Part shown: positions 11,838 through 22,214 of the stretch, piece after piece | Position numbering within the stretch: the first letter of the stretch is position 1 | Layout of the letters: the number at the start of each line of letters is the position of its first letter | NCBI RefSeq assembly: GCF_000276665.1 | Contig: NW_004955480.1 | Coordinates: 9,246,297 to 9,310,296, forward strand | DNA length: 64,000 nt | Direction of reading: 5' to 3' | DNA from: Chinchilla lanigera | Taxonomy: Eukaryota; Chordata; Mammalia; Rodentia; Chinchillidae | Notes under the pieces: generated by a model | The model's input: the letters and a program-made list of their open reading frames with translations, nothing else | The model's database searches: none | What the model was told of the DNA's origin: nothing | Translations under genes and position numbers: made by a program

Positions 11838-12785
11838 GACTTTTTTTATTTTAAACAGAGTAGTAAATGAGAAACAAACAAAGAAATGGAACAATAGCAG
11901 CATACCAGTATCACAAACCTAAACAAATCAAAGCAAGAACATTCAAAGTGATACGGAGTCCCAAGACAAAATAATACGAATCAAGAGTGGTTGTTACATT
12001 ACATATTGCTATACTCAACTACATTGCTCAGATCACCAGATGTAAGAATGAAAGATTGGACAAACCATTAAAGAGAATAAGAAAATAATTATTTGGTAAA
12101 ACAGTAGAGATAATACAGAGTTTCACTAGACAAGATGGTAGGAAATCACCATTGCAATTCCATTGCATATTGTTACCTTCAAATCAGTTGCTCAGGCCAC
12201 CAGACACAAGCATGCACAATCGATCAGAACATTAAAAAATTGTTATCATTAACTGTTCATTTCAATACACCATCAGATATCAGCAATACAGTCATTGCAG
12301 CTCTTCATACATATATTTATATTTTGCATTTCTTCTTTCTTTTTTCTTCTTTCCCTCATCCCAGTCATTCCTTCCTTTGAGCAATAACTTTCCCTTTCCT
12401 TTCAGGTATTGTACATTTTGAGTTTTGCCTAGTCTTTCATGTTCCTACACCAAGGAGACAATATGATGTTTACCCGTATGGTTCTGATTTATTTCACTTA
12501 CGAGTATGGTCTCTAGTTGCATCCATTTACTTACAAAAGCCTCAAGATTATCTTTTTTAATAGTTGAGTAATACTCCATTGTATAAAAAAACCACGTCTT
12601 TTTTATCCATTCCTCAGTGGATGGGCATCTGAGGTGTTTCCAAGAGTTAGCTATAACAAACTAGGATTGGAAGCCCCATTTAACCCAGCTATTCCCATTC
12701 TGGGTTTTTTCCCAGAAGAACTAAAAACATCATGCCACAGTGATATATGTGCACCCATGTTTAATGCAGCACCTTACATTTTTAC
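11838..12785 (-). mobile_element. L1 3' end, twin-primed (5' part inverted)
   Basis: Bases 11838-12653 are antisense L1 of the same subfamily as the 4.8 kb copy. They share the 3'-UTR landmarks CATTACATATTGCTAT, GATCACCAGATGTAAG and TTCATTTCAATACACCATC. The TTTCACTTACGAGTATGG motif and the CAGTGGATGGGCATCTGAG ORF2-end motif follow. Bases 12655-12785 flip to plus: GGATTGGAAGCCCCATTTAACC, ATTCCCATTCTGGG, GATATATGTGCACCCATG. The flip falls at nearly the same place in the L1 as in the 4.8 kb copy. This fits twin priming followed by 5' truncation. Confidence 0.83.
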
Positions 12786-12844
12786 CTTGTCTTGCTGTCT
12801 TCTTTCTCCTTTATTATGTTCCTTTTCTTCATTTACAATAATAT

Positions 12845-13258
12845 TTTCAATCTGTTTAAGTCTAAAATGTCTCCCAAAGACCAGTGTGTTCAGAGGTGGG
12901 TTTGGAGAAGATCATAAGATCATGGGAGCTCTATACTCATCAGTGGACTGATGTTTTGGTGTGTTTATAGCTGAGAGTACTCTTAGAAGGTGGCTTTTGG
13001 TCAGAATAAGCAGGTCATCTGAGTCTTGATATGAAAGTATACAACCTTTTCTTTGTTTCATTCTTTTCTCCCTGTTTTCTGATCACCACTGACAGAGCAA
13101 ACTGTCCTCTGCTATGCTCTTTCCCAATGCCATTTCTGCCTTATAATCAACAACCATGGACTGGATCTTCTGAAGTTGTAAGCCAAATGAACCTCTCATC
13201 CTTTAAATGATGTGTGTCAGGTATTTAGTCCAAGTGATAATCAAGCTGGTATACATAG
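12845..13258 (+). mobile_element. ERVL-MaLR LTR fragment, plus
   Basis: MaLR landmarks in order: AAAATGTCTCCCAAAGACC, then ACTCATCAGTGGACTGATG. Much further on come CAACCATGGACTGGATC, TCTGAAGTTGTAAGCC, and TGAACCTCTC leading to a GTGTCAGGTATTTAGTCC 3' end. It is degenerate, and no retroviral coding region adjoins it. Confidence 0.65.
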
Positions 13259-13259
13259 T

Positions 13260-14560
13260 AACATTGCATTTTGAGTCTTCAGCCCATGCTTCCAAGTATG
13301 AACCATGGGTCACTCATTTTTATCACTGATCATTCATTCCTTATATCTTAAACACCTTCTAAATGTAGAGTTTTGAAACAAGCCTGTGAATAATGCTGGG
13401 AGTGGCATTACCCTCAAAGAGTTTATAGTCATCCAGGGAACCTGAGTTCAGGAACATGATTCTAATGAATGAAAAATGTTCAATAGGACACTGAGTAAAG
13501 GGAACACATAGTAGTTAATAAGTTGATTCTTTAGGCATTCAGCATTAATTAAACATATGAATCTGCTCAGTTCCAATTAAGTATCAGGCTCTATCCTAAG
13601 CAATGATAATTCAACAATTAACAAAGCAGAGTTCCCTGCCCACCTGAGGGATATATTTTATTGCTCACATGCCCTTGAGTTGTAGATACTGACAGAAAGA
13701 ATGGAAGAGACAAGGCAAGAAGTTGTGTGCAATTCAGAGCATCTTGAGTTGCAGTTTTGGCCACATATGGTTACAAAGCAAGACTGTATGAAAACTTCAG
13801 GAGACTCCATTGAATTACTCAGGCTTTAAGACTATGCACTATTTTGAAGTAGTTTCTGTGTGAGGGATTATGTCTTGTGCATCATGGTATAATCCCAATA
13901 GAATGACCCATGTGGAAATTCATTTTGAAATTTGAGATAAGATTTTTCCTGGCCTGTCTCAATGCCTCTGAGCCACTGGGACTTTGCTTATTGTGCTAAT
14001 AAAATTGAGTAGCTTATCATATTTCTCTTGCTCTGGATCTCAGAAAGCCCAGGGGCAAATAAGCTATCAATATTTATTTTCAAATATTTGCTTCCTGTTT
14101 ATTTATTTGTCTTTCATTCTTATTTTCTTAACATTGCTACATCAGTACCCTTTTTGAAGTGAATTAGCCCACATCCAATATGTGGCATCTGATGATAATA
14201 TGCCAAAAATTATGACTCAGAATTTCGTGAGGTTATTTTCACTTTGTTTTATTATATACCTAATTCTGTATAATGCAAAAACTCATGCTAGGGGCCAAAA
14301 GAGAATAGATTTCTCTCACACATGAAATCTGCCATCTCTCTTTGTACATGTTTTTACTTTTATCTCTTTACCAGCTGAGCTAGATTGTTTTTGTTTTCCT
14401 TTCTGTGCTAATTTGTCTCACCTATGGCTTCACCTTCTTGCCTTGTTACACCTGCTATGTACTATCAGTTCTAGGTAATGTTGTTGGCATTTGTTCCTAT
14501 TATGAATTATGTTGGTCACTTTGTTCTTCCACTTTAAATTACTCAGCAAAGCATCTGGGA
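13260..14560. other. Unassigned sequence
   Basis: No gene or confident repeat. Bases 13380-13670 carry phrases common in ancient mammal-wide repeats (GTGAATAATGCTGGG; CAAAGCAGAGTTCCCTGCC), but no family can be fixed. Confidence 0.4.
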
Positions 14561-14561
14561 T

Positions 14562-15035
14562 GACTGATTGTATGTGTCATTTTAGCTGAGCAAATAACTG
14601 CCTAGTTAACTGGTAGAACATTACTACCAGGTTTGCTTGAGGGTGCTTCTGAAAGAGATTCGGATTTGAATCTGTAGACTGAGATTACCTAATCCATCCC
14701 AGGCACAAAAAAATGTAGGGGAGACAAATTCACTCTGTCTTTTTGTGCTGTGACATCTACCATCTCTTGCCCTTGGATATCAGTAGTCCTGGCATTTGGG
14801 CCTTGTGATGTGAGGTATGACTTTCACATTGACTTCTCTGGGTCATGGGCCTTTGGTATTTGCCTGAATAGGTAGAAACAGTTTTCCTGTGTCTGCAGCT
14901 GGTGGACATTGGAAAATGTGACTCTTCATTTCCCATAAGTATGTGAATTAATCTTTCACCATCTCTTCCTTTATCTGCCCTGCTTCTCTCCTTCCTTCCA
15001 GCCATCTCCTCTTCTTTCCCTTTCCTCTATGCTTT
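14562..15035 (+). mobile_element. MLT2-type ERVL LTR, 5' part (split by L1)
   Basis: It starts GACTGATTGTATGTGTCATTT and continues with GGTTTGCTTGAGGGTGCTTC, GAATCTGTAGACTGAG, GACAAATTCACTCTGTC and GCTGTGACATCTACC, an order matching MLT2-like ERVL LTRs. It breaks off in a pyrimidine-rich run where an antisense L1 begins. The missing 3' end is recovered beyond that L1. No ERV gene is present. Confidence 0.72.
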
Positions 15036-15049
15036 CATCTTTTCCTCCC

Positions 15050-15838
15050 TCCACCCCTCCTTTTTATTTAATTAAGTTTATTGGTACAATTTATGTATAC
15101 ATAATGAACAATATTTACATATACATATCGGTACAGATTATGGATGCATAATGATCACATTCATTGTACAGCGTTTGTTCCCACACATGAAATATCTTGA
15201 TTCCTCCTTTTCCATTTCTGTTCCCTCCCTCAAGCCCCCTTCCTCTCTCCACTCACAAAGCTCTGTTTCCATTTTGTCCTAGTTTTCACATTTTTTCTTT
15301 TCCCTTACTTCCTCTCCCCTCTTTCTTGTTCCCTTTTGAATAGATTCGTCTTATTTCACAAAATTTGTTATTCATTTTGGTTCTCATTGAAAGTTTCAGT
15401 TTCTCACACGAGTGAAATATGTGATATTTACACATATCCAATTCATTCTAATTTATTGCACTCATGATTACTATTTCAAGGTTCACTCATTTAGCTATAA
15501 CTGTCTCAACTTTATCCTTATTTATGGCTGAGTAATACTCCATTATATGAAGATCTAGATCTTCTTTATCCATTTCTTCATTGATGGGCATTTGGCTTCT
15601 TTTCAGGATTTAGCTATCACATGCTATAAACATGGGTGTGCATATATTGCTGTGGTATGATGCTCTAAATTCTCTTGGGAAGATACCAAGAAGGGGACTA
15701 GCTGGCTCAAATAGGACTTCTAATTCTATTTTTTCGAAAAATCTCCACACTGATTTCCACACGGGTTGCACCAGTCCACACTCCCACCCACAGTGGAAAA
15801 AGTTCTGTTATCCCCACAGCTGCACCCGTACTGGTTAT
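15050..15838 (-). mobile_element. L1 3' end, antisense, inserted into an LTR
   Basis: The antisense L1 3' UTR contains TTATGTATACATAATG and then TACAGCGTTTGTTCCC. The ORF2 end follows: GGCTGAGTAATACTCCATTATATG, GATGGGCATTTGGCTTC, TGCATATATTGCTGTGG and CACACTCCCACCCACAGTGG. Truncation is near 15838. The MLT2-type LTR resumes immediately afterwards, so this L1 is younger than the LTR. Its 3' UTR differs from the 4.8, 11.8 and 19.5 kb group. Confidence 0.85.
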
Positions 15839-15885
15839 TCCCATCTTTATGGTTATATTTCTCTGGGGAACCCTGACTAATAGGA
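15839..15885 (+). mobile_element. MLT2-type LTR, 3' end resuming after L1
   Basis: ATATTTCTCTGGGGAACCC followed by TGACTAATAGG matches the end of the same LTR class, as seen also at 54.9 kb (CTGTTTCTCTGGAAAAC). It completes the LTR begun at 14.56 kb. Confidence 0.75.
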
Positions 15886-16164
15886 ATTCACTGAACCATC
15901 TTCTTTCCAGACCGTAGTCACTGGCCTTCTTTTCCAGTGTCTTTAGTTGTCCCTCTTCTTCTACCCTTGGGTCAGGCGAGCACCCTGATTGACATAGCTG
16001 GTACTAGCTGAGGTCAGACCGTGTGGTACAAAATGCGGTGACTGGTCCTCAGGGGAGATGAAGAAATTGTGTTTAGAAAGGGAAGAGGGTGGAATGGGAG
16101 CAGAGATGTCTCCAGTTAAGTGGGTGTCCTGATGCAGCCCACAAGTACAGACAGAGTGCCTAAT

Positions 16165-16435
16165 AAAGCCTGTCCCGTACCACAGTGCTGTTGCATAGGT
16201 TGTACCCTGTGCCTGGAATTTGGGCACTTTTTCTTCCCCAAACTCCTTTCTTTCCCTGTTGATCTTATTTGTACTCAGGCTTTGGAATCTTGTCTGTCTT
16301 TGTCAAGTATTGTTTCCTTAACTCCTGCCCAAATTTAGATTCATCCTACTCTGATCTCAAGGAATCTTTGTGCTTTGATCCCTTATAATCTTTTGACATT
16401 TCATTAGAATTATCTTTTCTCAGCATTTTTCCTTG
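16165..16435 (+). mobile_element. L2 LINE 3' end, plus
   Basis: CACAGTGCTGTTGCATAGG, CTGTGCCTGGAATTTGGG and CACTTTTTCTTCCCC follow the L2 order (CACATGCTGTTCCC, then CTGCCTGGAATGC, then CTTCCCC). Decayed CTTCCCTGACC-like and late AT-rich L2 sequence follows. Very old. Confidence 0.6.
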
Positions 16436-16934
16436 TACTCGTTCCTGAGAACCCTACCACAATTAACTTTCATTTATGTAGCTCTGGCTCTAGAACCTGT
16501 GTCTGGTCCCTGGAAGAGTACATGTGAAGTGCAGGCTGAGGACTGAGCTTGTCTTTCCTCCCTCCCCACTCAGGATCAGAACCATCTTTCGCAGTGGACA
16601 TTGAACATGTGCTCACATTTGTGTTGGAACACTGCAGAACAAGAATTAGGGCCCCACTGAGATCATAACAAGAATTTCTTTCCATGGAACAGGTTTCCTT
16701 GAAACTATTTTGTTGATCCTTCTCTTCTAATCTCCCATGTAGATCTACACTTTGTGTCAATCTGACCCACCCTTACAGCTTTCTTATTCCTCATCATCCC
16801 TTCTCTCTTAGGTCTTCTATCGTCTCCTCAGTGCTCTCATATTGATATTCAATTCTTGCTTTGGCTGTAATGCTTGACATAAACCTTGTTTTCTTTGAAA
16901 GGCAGAGAACTTAGAATTCATGGGTATGATAACC
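16436..16934. other. Unassigned sequence
   Basis: No gene. The 96-codon minus-strand ORF at 16470-16760 has no recognisable domain. Confidence 0.4.
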
Positions 16935-17115
16935 ATCTCACTTCTTTAAATATGTCTCTGTGAGCAAATCTCTTAATTTCCTCATCTGCAAAGTGACAAT
17001 TGCAACTCCTGCTCTGTCCACTTCAAGAACTAATGAGATCGTCTGAAGAGATTGGCTCAAAGGAGAGGGTTTAAGAGCACTTTTCAAATACGAGTCACAA
17101 TTAGTTGCAACTTCC
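16935..17115 (+). mobile_element. MIR SINE, plus
   Basis: CTCTGTGAGCAAATCTCTTAATTTCC, then CTCATCTGCAAAGTGAC, then AACTAATGAGATCGTC, then TTAAGAGCACTTTTCAAATACG reproduces the 3' half of MIR (CTCTGTGCCTCAGTTTCC, CATCTGTAAAATGG, GATTAAATGAG). Confidence 0.7.
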
Positions 17116-17484
17116 TCATCTGATTGCACTCTATGTCAAATCTTGACTTATTGACAGCTTCTGGCTTCTAGAAAGGATTTAAGGCAATTATCCTGACAAT
17201 ATACCTTTACAAAACTATGTGAATTCAACTTAATAAAAGCTGATCTCCTACTATTTAACTTTAGTGAACATATATGATGCCCTGAAGCCGGAACAAATTA
17301 TATCATTGAAGCCACACACAAAGTACTTGAGGGAGAAATTTTTATTTACATTTGCCTCCCTATAATTGCATCGAGGGATATGATGTTACATAACTTGATC
17401 CTAGTTTCACATTGAAGTTTTAGAGTCCAGATTTCAGATCAGACTCAATGATTCCAAAGTATATGAGTTTAAAACATTTAGTAC

Positions 17485-17895
17485 ATGTTTGAAGTACATA
17501 TTGCTGAATACATTGTGGAGAATAGGTACGTTTACACAATGTATCTTTATTGGTTTGTTTCCCTTTTACTCCGTTCCTATCCCCCTCCCTCCACATGAGA
17601 TTCCTTTTCCATTTACCAAAGATGCATCCCCATTCCCTATAGTTTATCTTTCCTTTATCACTTTAAATATTTACACTTAAATTTCTCATATAAGAGAAGT
17701 TAGGTATGTAATATGTCTTACTTATTTTCCTTCACAGTATAGTATTAAAATGCATCCATTTTGCTATAAATGACTTACATTTTACATTTGGATTACATAG
17801 TACTCAATTGCATATACAGACCACATTTTACATATCCAATCATTTATTGATGGGCATACAGATGGCTTCCAAGATTTAGCTATTAGTCTACGCAT
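17485..17895 (-). mobile_element. L1 3' end, antisense
   Basis: ACACAATGTATCTTTATTGG and a CCCCTCCCTCC stretch mark the antisense 3' UTR. ATGCATCCATTTTGC, the decayed AGTACTCAATTGCATATACAG motif, TTATTGATGGGCATACAG and CCAAGATTTAGCTATTAG mark the antisense ORF2 end. Decayed copy. Confidence 0.75.
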
Positions 17896-18060
17896 TTAAC
17901 CAGCATCCCATACCAACTCTTATGTCCCATGGCACCAAATACATCTGTCTTGATGTCCAACTAATCTCTAGAAATATTTTTCAAAATTATTCTGAAAATC
18001 CTTCTGGTTGAGATTTGTTCTCATAGCTGCATAACATTTATTTATTTTTTATTTTTATGG
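17896..18060. other. Unassigned sequence
   Basis: Short gap between an L1 fragment and an ID SINE. Nothing recognised. Confidence 0.4.
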
Positions 18061-18165
18061 TTTTTTTTAATTTTTATTTTATTTTTTTTTTTGTACCAGG
18101 AATCAAACTCAGGATCTTGTGTTCACCAGGCAGGCACCTGTGCCACTGAACTGTATCTGAAGCCA
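18061..18165 (-). mobile_element. ID-type tRNA-derived SINE, antisense, diverged
   Basis: A poly-T run (the antisense A-tail) is followed by GTACCAGGAATCAAACTC, AGGATCTTGTGTTCACC, AGGCAGGCACCTGTGCC and ACTGAACTGTATC. On the minus strand these are the tRNA-like A box (degraded) and B box of the ID family. More diverged than the 30.3 and 51.6 kb copies. Confidence 0.85.
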
Positions 18166-18344
18166 CTACATAACATTTAAGAAACCTACCTGTGAGCTTT
18201 ATGTTTCAGTTTTTCACTAAAGTTTTCTCCCTGTAATGTTCATTTCACTTGTCAGTCTATCAAATTACATTCTAAGCCCCCAAGAAAAGATCAAGAGAGA
18301 TATGTAGGTGGTAAGATCACAAACTAGTGTTTTGTTTACATTTT

Positions 18345-18945
18345 TAAAACATTAATTAACTACAGTTAAAGAAAGAAGGAAGGGAAATATATATATATAC
18401 ATATAATACACACACACAAGGATAGCTGGGATAATTGTACTGCTGATGTCTATTAGTTTATTGAAAGGAACAGTTAATGCTTAAATTGTTTTGACCAATT
18501 TTGCATGCTTATATCTGGTAATCTGAGCAACTAATTTGGAGACAACAATATGAGGTATAACAACCACTGATGAATTCCTACAGTGTTGTTTAGTGAAGCT
18601 CTCTGTATCATTTCTAATGCTGCTCTTTAGTTTTTTTATCCTCTTTAATTGTTTGATCAGACTTGCATCCTTACATCTGGTAAACTGAGCAACTGCAGTG
18701 AAGATAACAATATGTAATATAACAACCATTGTTATTTTCCTATCATTTTGTTTTAAAATTCCATATTGTTTTTATTATTTGGTGTTGTTTTGTTTCTGTC
18801 TTTGCTGTTATTTTGTTTTTGTTTTTTTTTTCCACTTTAAAATAAAAAAAGAACTACAACTGGGTCACATTCCTACCCCTGGAAAATTTTATGCTATACA
18901 TTTTGAGATTTTATTGTCTTTAAAAAATTAAAAAAATAAAGACAA
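18345..18945 (+). mobile_element. L1 3'-UTR copy with internal tandem duplication
   Basis: This plus-strand L1 3' UTR matches the minus strand of the 4.8 and 11.8 kb elements. The central unit, from the TGCATGCTTATATCTGG motif through CAACAATATGAGGTATAACAACC (about 18500-18570), recurs as TGCATCCTTACATCTGG through ACAATATGTAATATAACAACC (about 18664-18727). A minus-strand ORF across it therefore repeats its own protein sequence, which exposes the duplication. It ends in TTTAAAATAAAAAAAG. Confidence 0.75.
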
Positions 18946-18954
18946 AACATCATT

Positions 18955-19085
18955 AAATGTTCTCAGAATAGTCTCCCTCACACCAAACACACGTATCCCA
19001 TCATTATTCCTGCTTTCTGAAGCAGCTCTGGAACTCTTCTTTCATGTTTTTACAAGGTGTGGTCAAAAATAGCTTAAACACCGCT
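18955..19085 (-). pseudogene. Mariner (Tc1/mariner) transposase C-terminal remnant
   Basis: Reading the minus strand down from about 19065 gives KEEFQSCFRKQE, two stops, then WDTCVWCEGDYSE. This matches the conserved C-terminus of mariner DD34D transposases (pattern K-E/D-x-F-Q-x-C-F-R-K then W-D-x-C-V then G-x-Y-F-E). Cut-and-paste transposases of this family act at 5'-TA target sites. The two internal stops and the missing catalytic core show it is dead. It lies opposite in orientation to the transposase D3 fragment at 19.3 kb and is separated from it by an L1 3'-UTR piece. Confidence 0.78.
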
Positions 19086-19104
19086 GCTGAGTAGTGTTCA
19101 AAGG

Positions 19105-19293
19105 AAATTTAGGCTCTGTACTACTAATTGCTATTAGTTCATTGAAAAGGAAGCTTTATGCGTGCATTGTTTGATCAATTTTTCATGCCTGTATCTTGTA
19201 ATATGAGCAACTACTTTGAAGATAATAAGACCTAATGTACTAACCATTGTTACTCTCCTACAATCTTGTTTTGAAAATTTAAAAAATATATTA
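19105..19293 (+). mobile_element. Third L1 3'-UTR fragment in the 18-19 kb mosaic
   Basis: ATTGCTATTAGTTCATTGAAAAGG, TGCATTGTTTGATCAATTTTTCATGCC and the decayed GAGCAACTACTTTGAAGATAATAAG unit repeat the 18.4-18.75 kb sequence in the same orientation. The fragment sits between the two mariner pieces. Confidence 0.7.
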
Positions 19294-19295
19294 CA

Positions 19296-19440
19296 GTGTT
19301 TCCTCTTCTGCCTTATTCACAGGATCTGGCATTATGTGACATCTGGCTGTTCCCCAAAGCCCAAATGACCATGAATAGTAAATGTTTTGAATGGACTCAG
19401 GACTACAAGCCAGCCGTAGCAGTACACCTGAAGACATGGA
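19296..19440 (+). pseudogene. Mariner transposase remnant with third catalytic Asp region
   Basis: The plus frame reads LPYSQDLALCDIWLFPKAQM followed by TMNSKCFEWTQDYKPA and AVHLKTWK. The mariner DD34D signature is P-Y-S-P-D-L-A-P-C-D-x-x-L-F-P-K-L-K; here the third catalytic aspartate is kept within DLALCD, while two flanking prolines are changed. The catalytic first two Asp and the DNA-binding HTH are absent. The frame runs on to 19496 in unrelated sequence. Where it leaves the mariner (after LKT) is about where the minus-strand piece at 19.05 kb starts, so the two probably come from one element broken by rearrangement. Confidence 0.85.
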
Positions 19441-19514
19441 AGAGCAGATTAGAAATGAGAAGAATTAAAAGGACCCTTCTCTGCCCACCTACTTGATAGT
19501 GTGTGGAACACATC

Positions 19515-19980
19515 ATGCTTGAACCTTTTTTTTTATTTTAAAGAGAAAAGAACAAAAACAAAATAACAAAAACAGAGACAAAAACAAAATAACACAAAAC
19601 AAAAAATAAAAATGATACAAACTTTCAAAACAAGGTGATAGGAATTTAACAGTAGTTGTTGCATTACATATTGTTATTTTCAGAACACTTCCTCAGATTA
19701 CCAGGTATAGGCATGCAAGACTGATCAAACAAATAAACATTAACTGTTCCTTTCAGTAAACCAATAGAAATTAGTACCATGGCTATATATTTTCACCCAT
19801 GTTTATAGCAGTGCAATTTGTAATAGCTAAATCTTGGAAACAACCAAAATGCCCATCAACTGAGGAATGGATAAAAATGTGGTATTTTTATACAATAGAA
19901 TATTACTTAGCTATAAAGACAGATAAACTCAAGGCTTTTATAAGTAAGTGGATGTAACTGAACCTTTTGATACTATTTTT
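19515..19980 (-). mobile_element. L1 3' end, twin-primed (5' part inverted)
   Basis: Bases 19515-19775 are the antisense 3' UTR. An A-rich run of AACAAAAAC and AAAATAAC units comes first, then CATTACATATTGTTATTTTC, CCAGGTATAGGCATGC and CAGTAAACCAATAGAAATTAG. From about 19780 the orientation flips to plus and gives the ORF2 end: TTTATAGCAGTGCAATTTG, AATAGCTAAATCTTGG, CAACCAAAATGCCCATCAAC and GAATATTACTTAGCTATAAAG. Same subfamily and same type of inversion as the 4.8 and 11.8 kb copies, but the break lies further 3'. Confidence 0.83.
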
Positions 19981-21120
19981 ATCTCCTATACGAAATGGAT
20001 AAAATGATTTGTGTTGAAATGATCATAAAGACTTGTTTTTATAACCAAAAATTCTGTTTGTTGAGATTATCACTGTCTTCTACAAAGTGGTGACTATGGA
20101 ATAGAAGACATGATCTTCCATTTTAAGAAGTTTGATAAGGAATTCCATGACAAGGACACATAAATGCATACGTATAGATATATTTCATGAAGCCAAGGTT
20201 TGCACTAATTTTATGTTGAAAACCATGAAAAATAATAACTTGCTGCACAAATTCAGAGTTAGGAAAATCATTACAGGTGGAATTATCAGATCATTTCTAA
20301 GGGTGAAAACAAAGCATTCACTTGGCCCATTGTGGGACACATAGAAAAGAGAGGAAATGACTATGATTCAAGCAGAAAGACATGCACAGTCTAATTTGGA
20401 GATAGTGATGAACACAAGTAAGAAAGGATGCATAGGAAAGCATCCAAGTGTCAAATGAATGCATAAGAAAGCATGTGAATAATGTAGAAGACAATTCTGA
20501 GGATGGTGACTACAATTTCTGGAAAGGAACATTAACTGTGTCCCTATTACTCAACATATAATTTGAAATGTTTACTCTGCATGCGGTCCTGTGTTGGGTT
20601 GTGCACGGTAGATTTCCAGGGTAGATCTAGCGCTTGTTACTACTGATCCGCTCTTCTAGAAGGGAGATCACTAAATAAAGGTGATTAAAATTAGATGAGA
20701 TAAAAACAGCAAAGACAAAGCCCCAAACACTGATTGTGCAAATAGGGGATCCAATCTGGTTATTTTCTGGAATATCTGCAACATCACCAGCCCTGCATTT
20801 CTCTCTACATTCTTCAAAGCTCAGACATAGCTACTACCATGTAAAACTCTTGAATTACAGCTGCTTAATTACACCTTTATCTTCTACTATATTTAGAGAT
20901 CTGGAATGGTGCTCTGTTTATCTTTGTACACCCAATGCCTAACACAGAGTTTGAGTTATACAAGTAGAGCGAGCAAACAAAGAATCATATCAACTTTGCT
21001 CCTATGAAAAACATATCAGAGCTGAAGAATTTTGTAAATTGACCCCATCATGATCATTCCAGGGTTTCTTTGAACTATCAAACTGGGAAGAATTCACAAA
21101 GGGACTACCTTTCACTCTCA
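19981..21120. other. Unassigned sequence
   Basis: No gene. Near 20408-20475 the phrase ATGCATAGGAAAGCATCC is echoed as ATGCATAAGAAAGCATG, a loose direct repeat. Bases 20870-20960 carry an ancient-repeat-like end (CCCAATGCCTAACACAGAG). Confidence 0.4.
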
Positions 21121-21128
21121 GTAATATT

Positions 21129-21165
21129 TATCTAGCATATATATGTAGCATGTATATGCTAGATA
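21129..21165. repeat. Near-perfect 15-bp inverted repeat in TA-rich tract
   Basis: The arm TATCTAGCATATATA (21129-21143) pairs with TGTATATGCTAGATA (21151-21165) with one mismatch and a 7-nt loop. A run of TATGTAGCTAT units follows to about 21240. Confidence 0.85.
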
Positions 21166-21244
21166 TATATGTAGCTATTATATATGTAGCTATGTAGCTA
21201 TTTATATTGTTACTGTAGCTAATATTGCTAAGCTATATAGCTAA

Positions 21245-22214
21245 CCATTGCTAAACAATTCTCTACTGGAGCTATTATTTGATCATGAGGCAAACATGAG
21301 CTCCTTTTGAAAGAAGAGCAATAGTCCAACTTACACATGGGTGTTTGGAGATTATCATACAATGACATCATTAACAGCAAAGAGGGTTGGAGAAGCAAAA
21401 GATATTTGCAAATTTGAAATTCTTGCTTTGGAAAGTTGCACTGGAATTTCTCCCTTTCTTAAACTCGAATCTTAAGTTTGCAATGAAGAGTGCATAAGAT
21501 TTCAGGGGAGGATTAAGTAAATAAGTCATATTGAAATGACTAAATGTGTAAATAGAGTACAATGAAGAATGGAATGTAAATTGGATTTAGGCAAATATTT
21601 TTACACGGTCTTACCATCCAACCAATCCAGCTGCCTCAGATTCCAACAGTGGCTTCAATGAATGGTTCTATTACGTGTTCCCACTCAAGGGCATTTCATA
21701 TTTTCTCTCTCTGGAAATTCATTTGCATTTAAATGATTTGAAATAATCATAAAAGCCAAGTGCTATGAAGTTTGAAATTAGTTACTGTCTATAAATTGTG
21801 ATGCCATTAAAAGATGATTGTGGAGAACTTTGCTGTCTCAAATGTGGCCAGATGAAAATCTAACAAAGTACACCTTGTTACAAACCTGTAAAGAATGATG
21901 GGATACAGGATTAAATTGATTCATTTTTCTACCAATGCCTATAAACTTGATGCACTTGAATTTATTCTCAGAGTGACAAACTTTTTCATGTTGGATATAG
22001 CTATCCTCTTTAAATCCATAACTATTTTATAGAACTTGCTGGAGTATTCTTATCCTTTATAGCAAAAAAAAAAAGGTAGAGAGCTGGGTTAAAGTTTCCC
22101 TTTAAATCAGCATGTTTTAGAAAAGAAATTTGGAAACCAATTAAGGCCTCAAACCGGAGTTCTCTGCAATGTAGAAGCCCATATACTGCTCACCCTAGAA
22201 GATCTGAGTAGTAG
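21245..22214. other. Unassigned sequence
   Basis: No gene and no confident repeat. The 63-codon minus ORF at 21371-21562 is domain-free. Confidence 0.4.

Noticed and set aside
18481..18729. Minus ORF with an internally repeated protein sequence
   Set aside because: It reflects the tandem duplication of an L1 3' UTR, which is non-coding. Kept only as evidence of the duplication.
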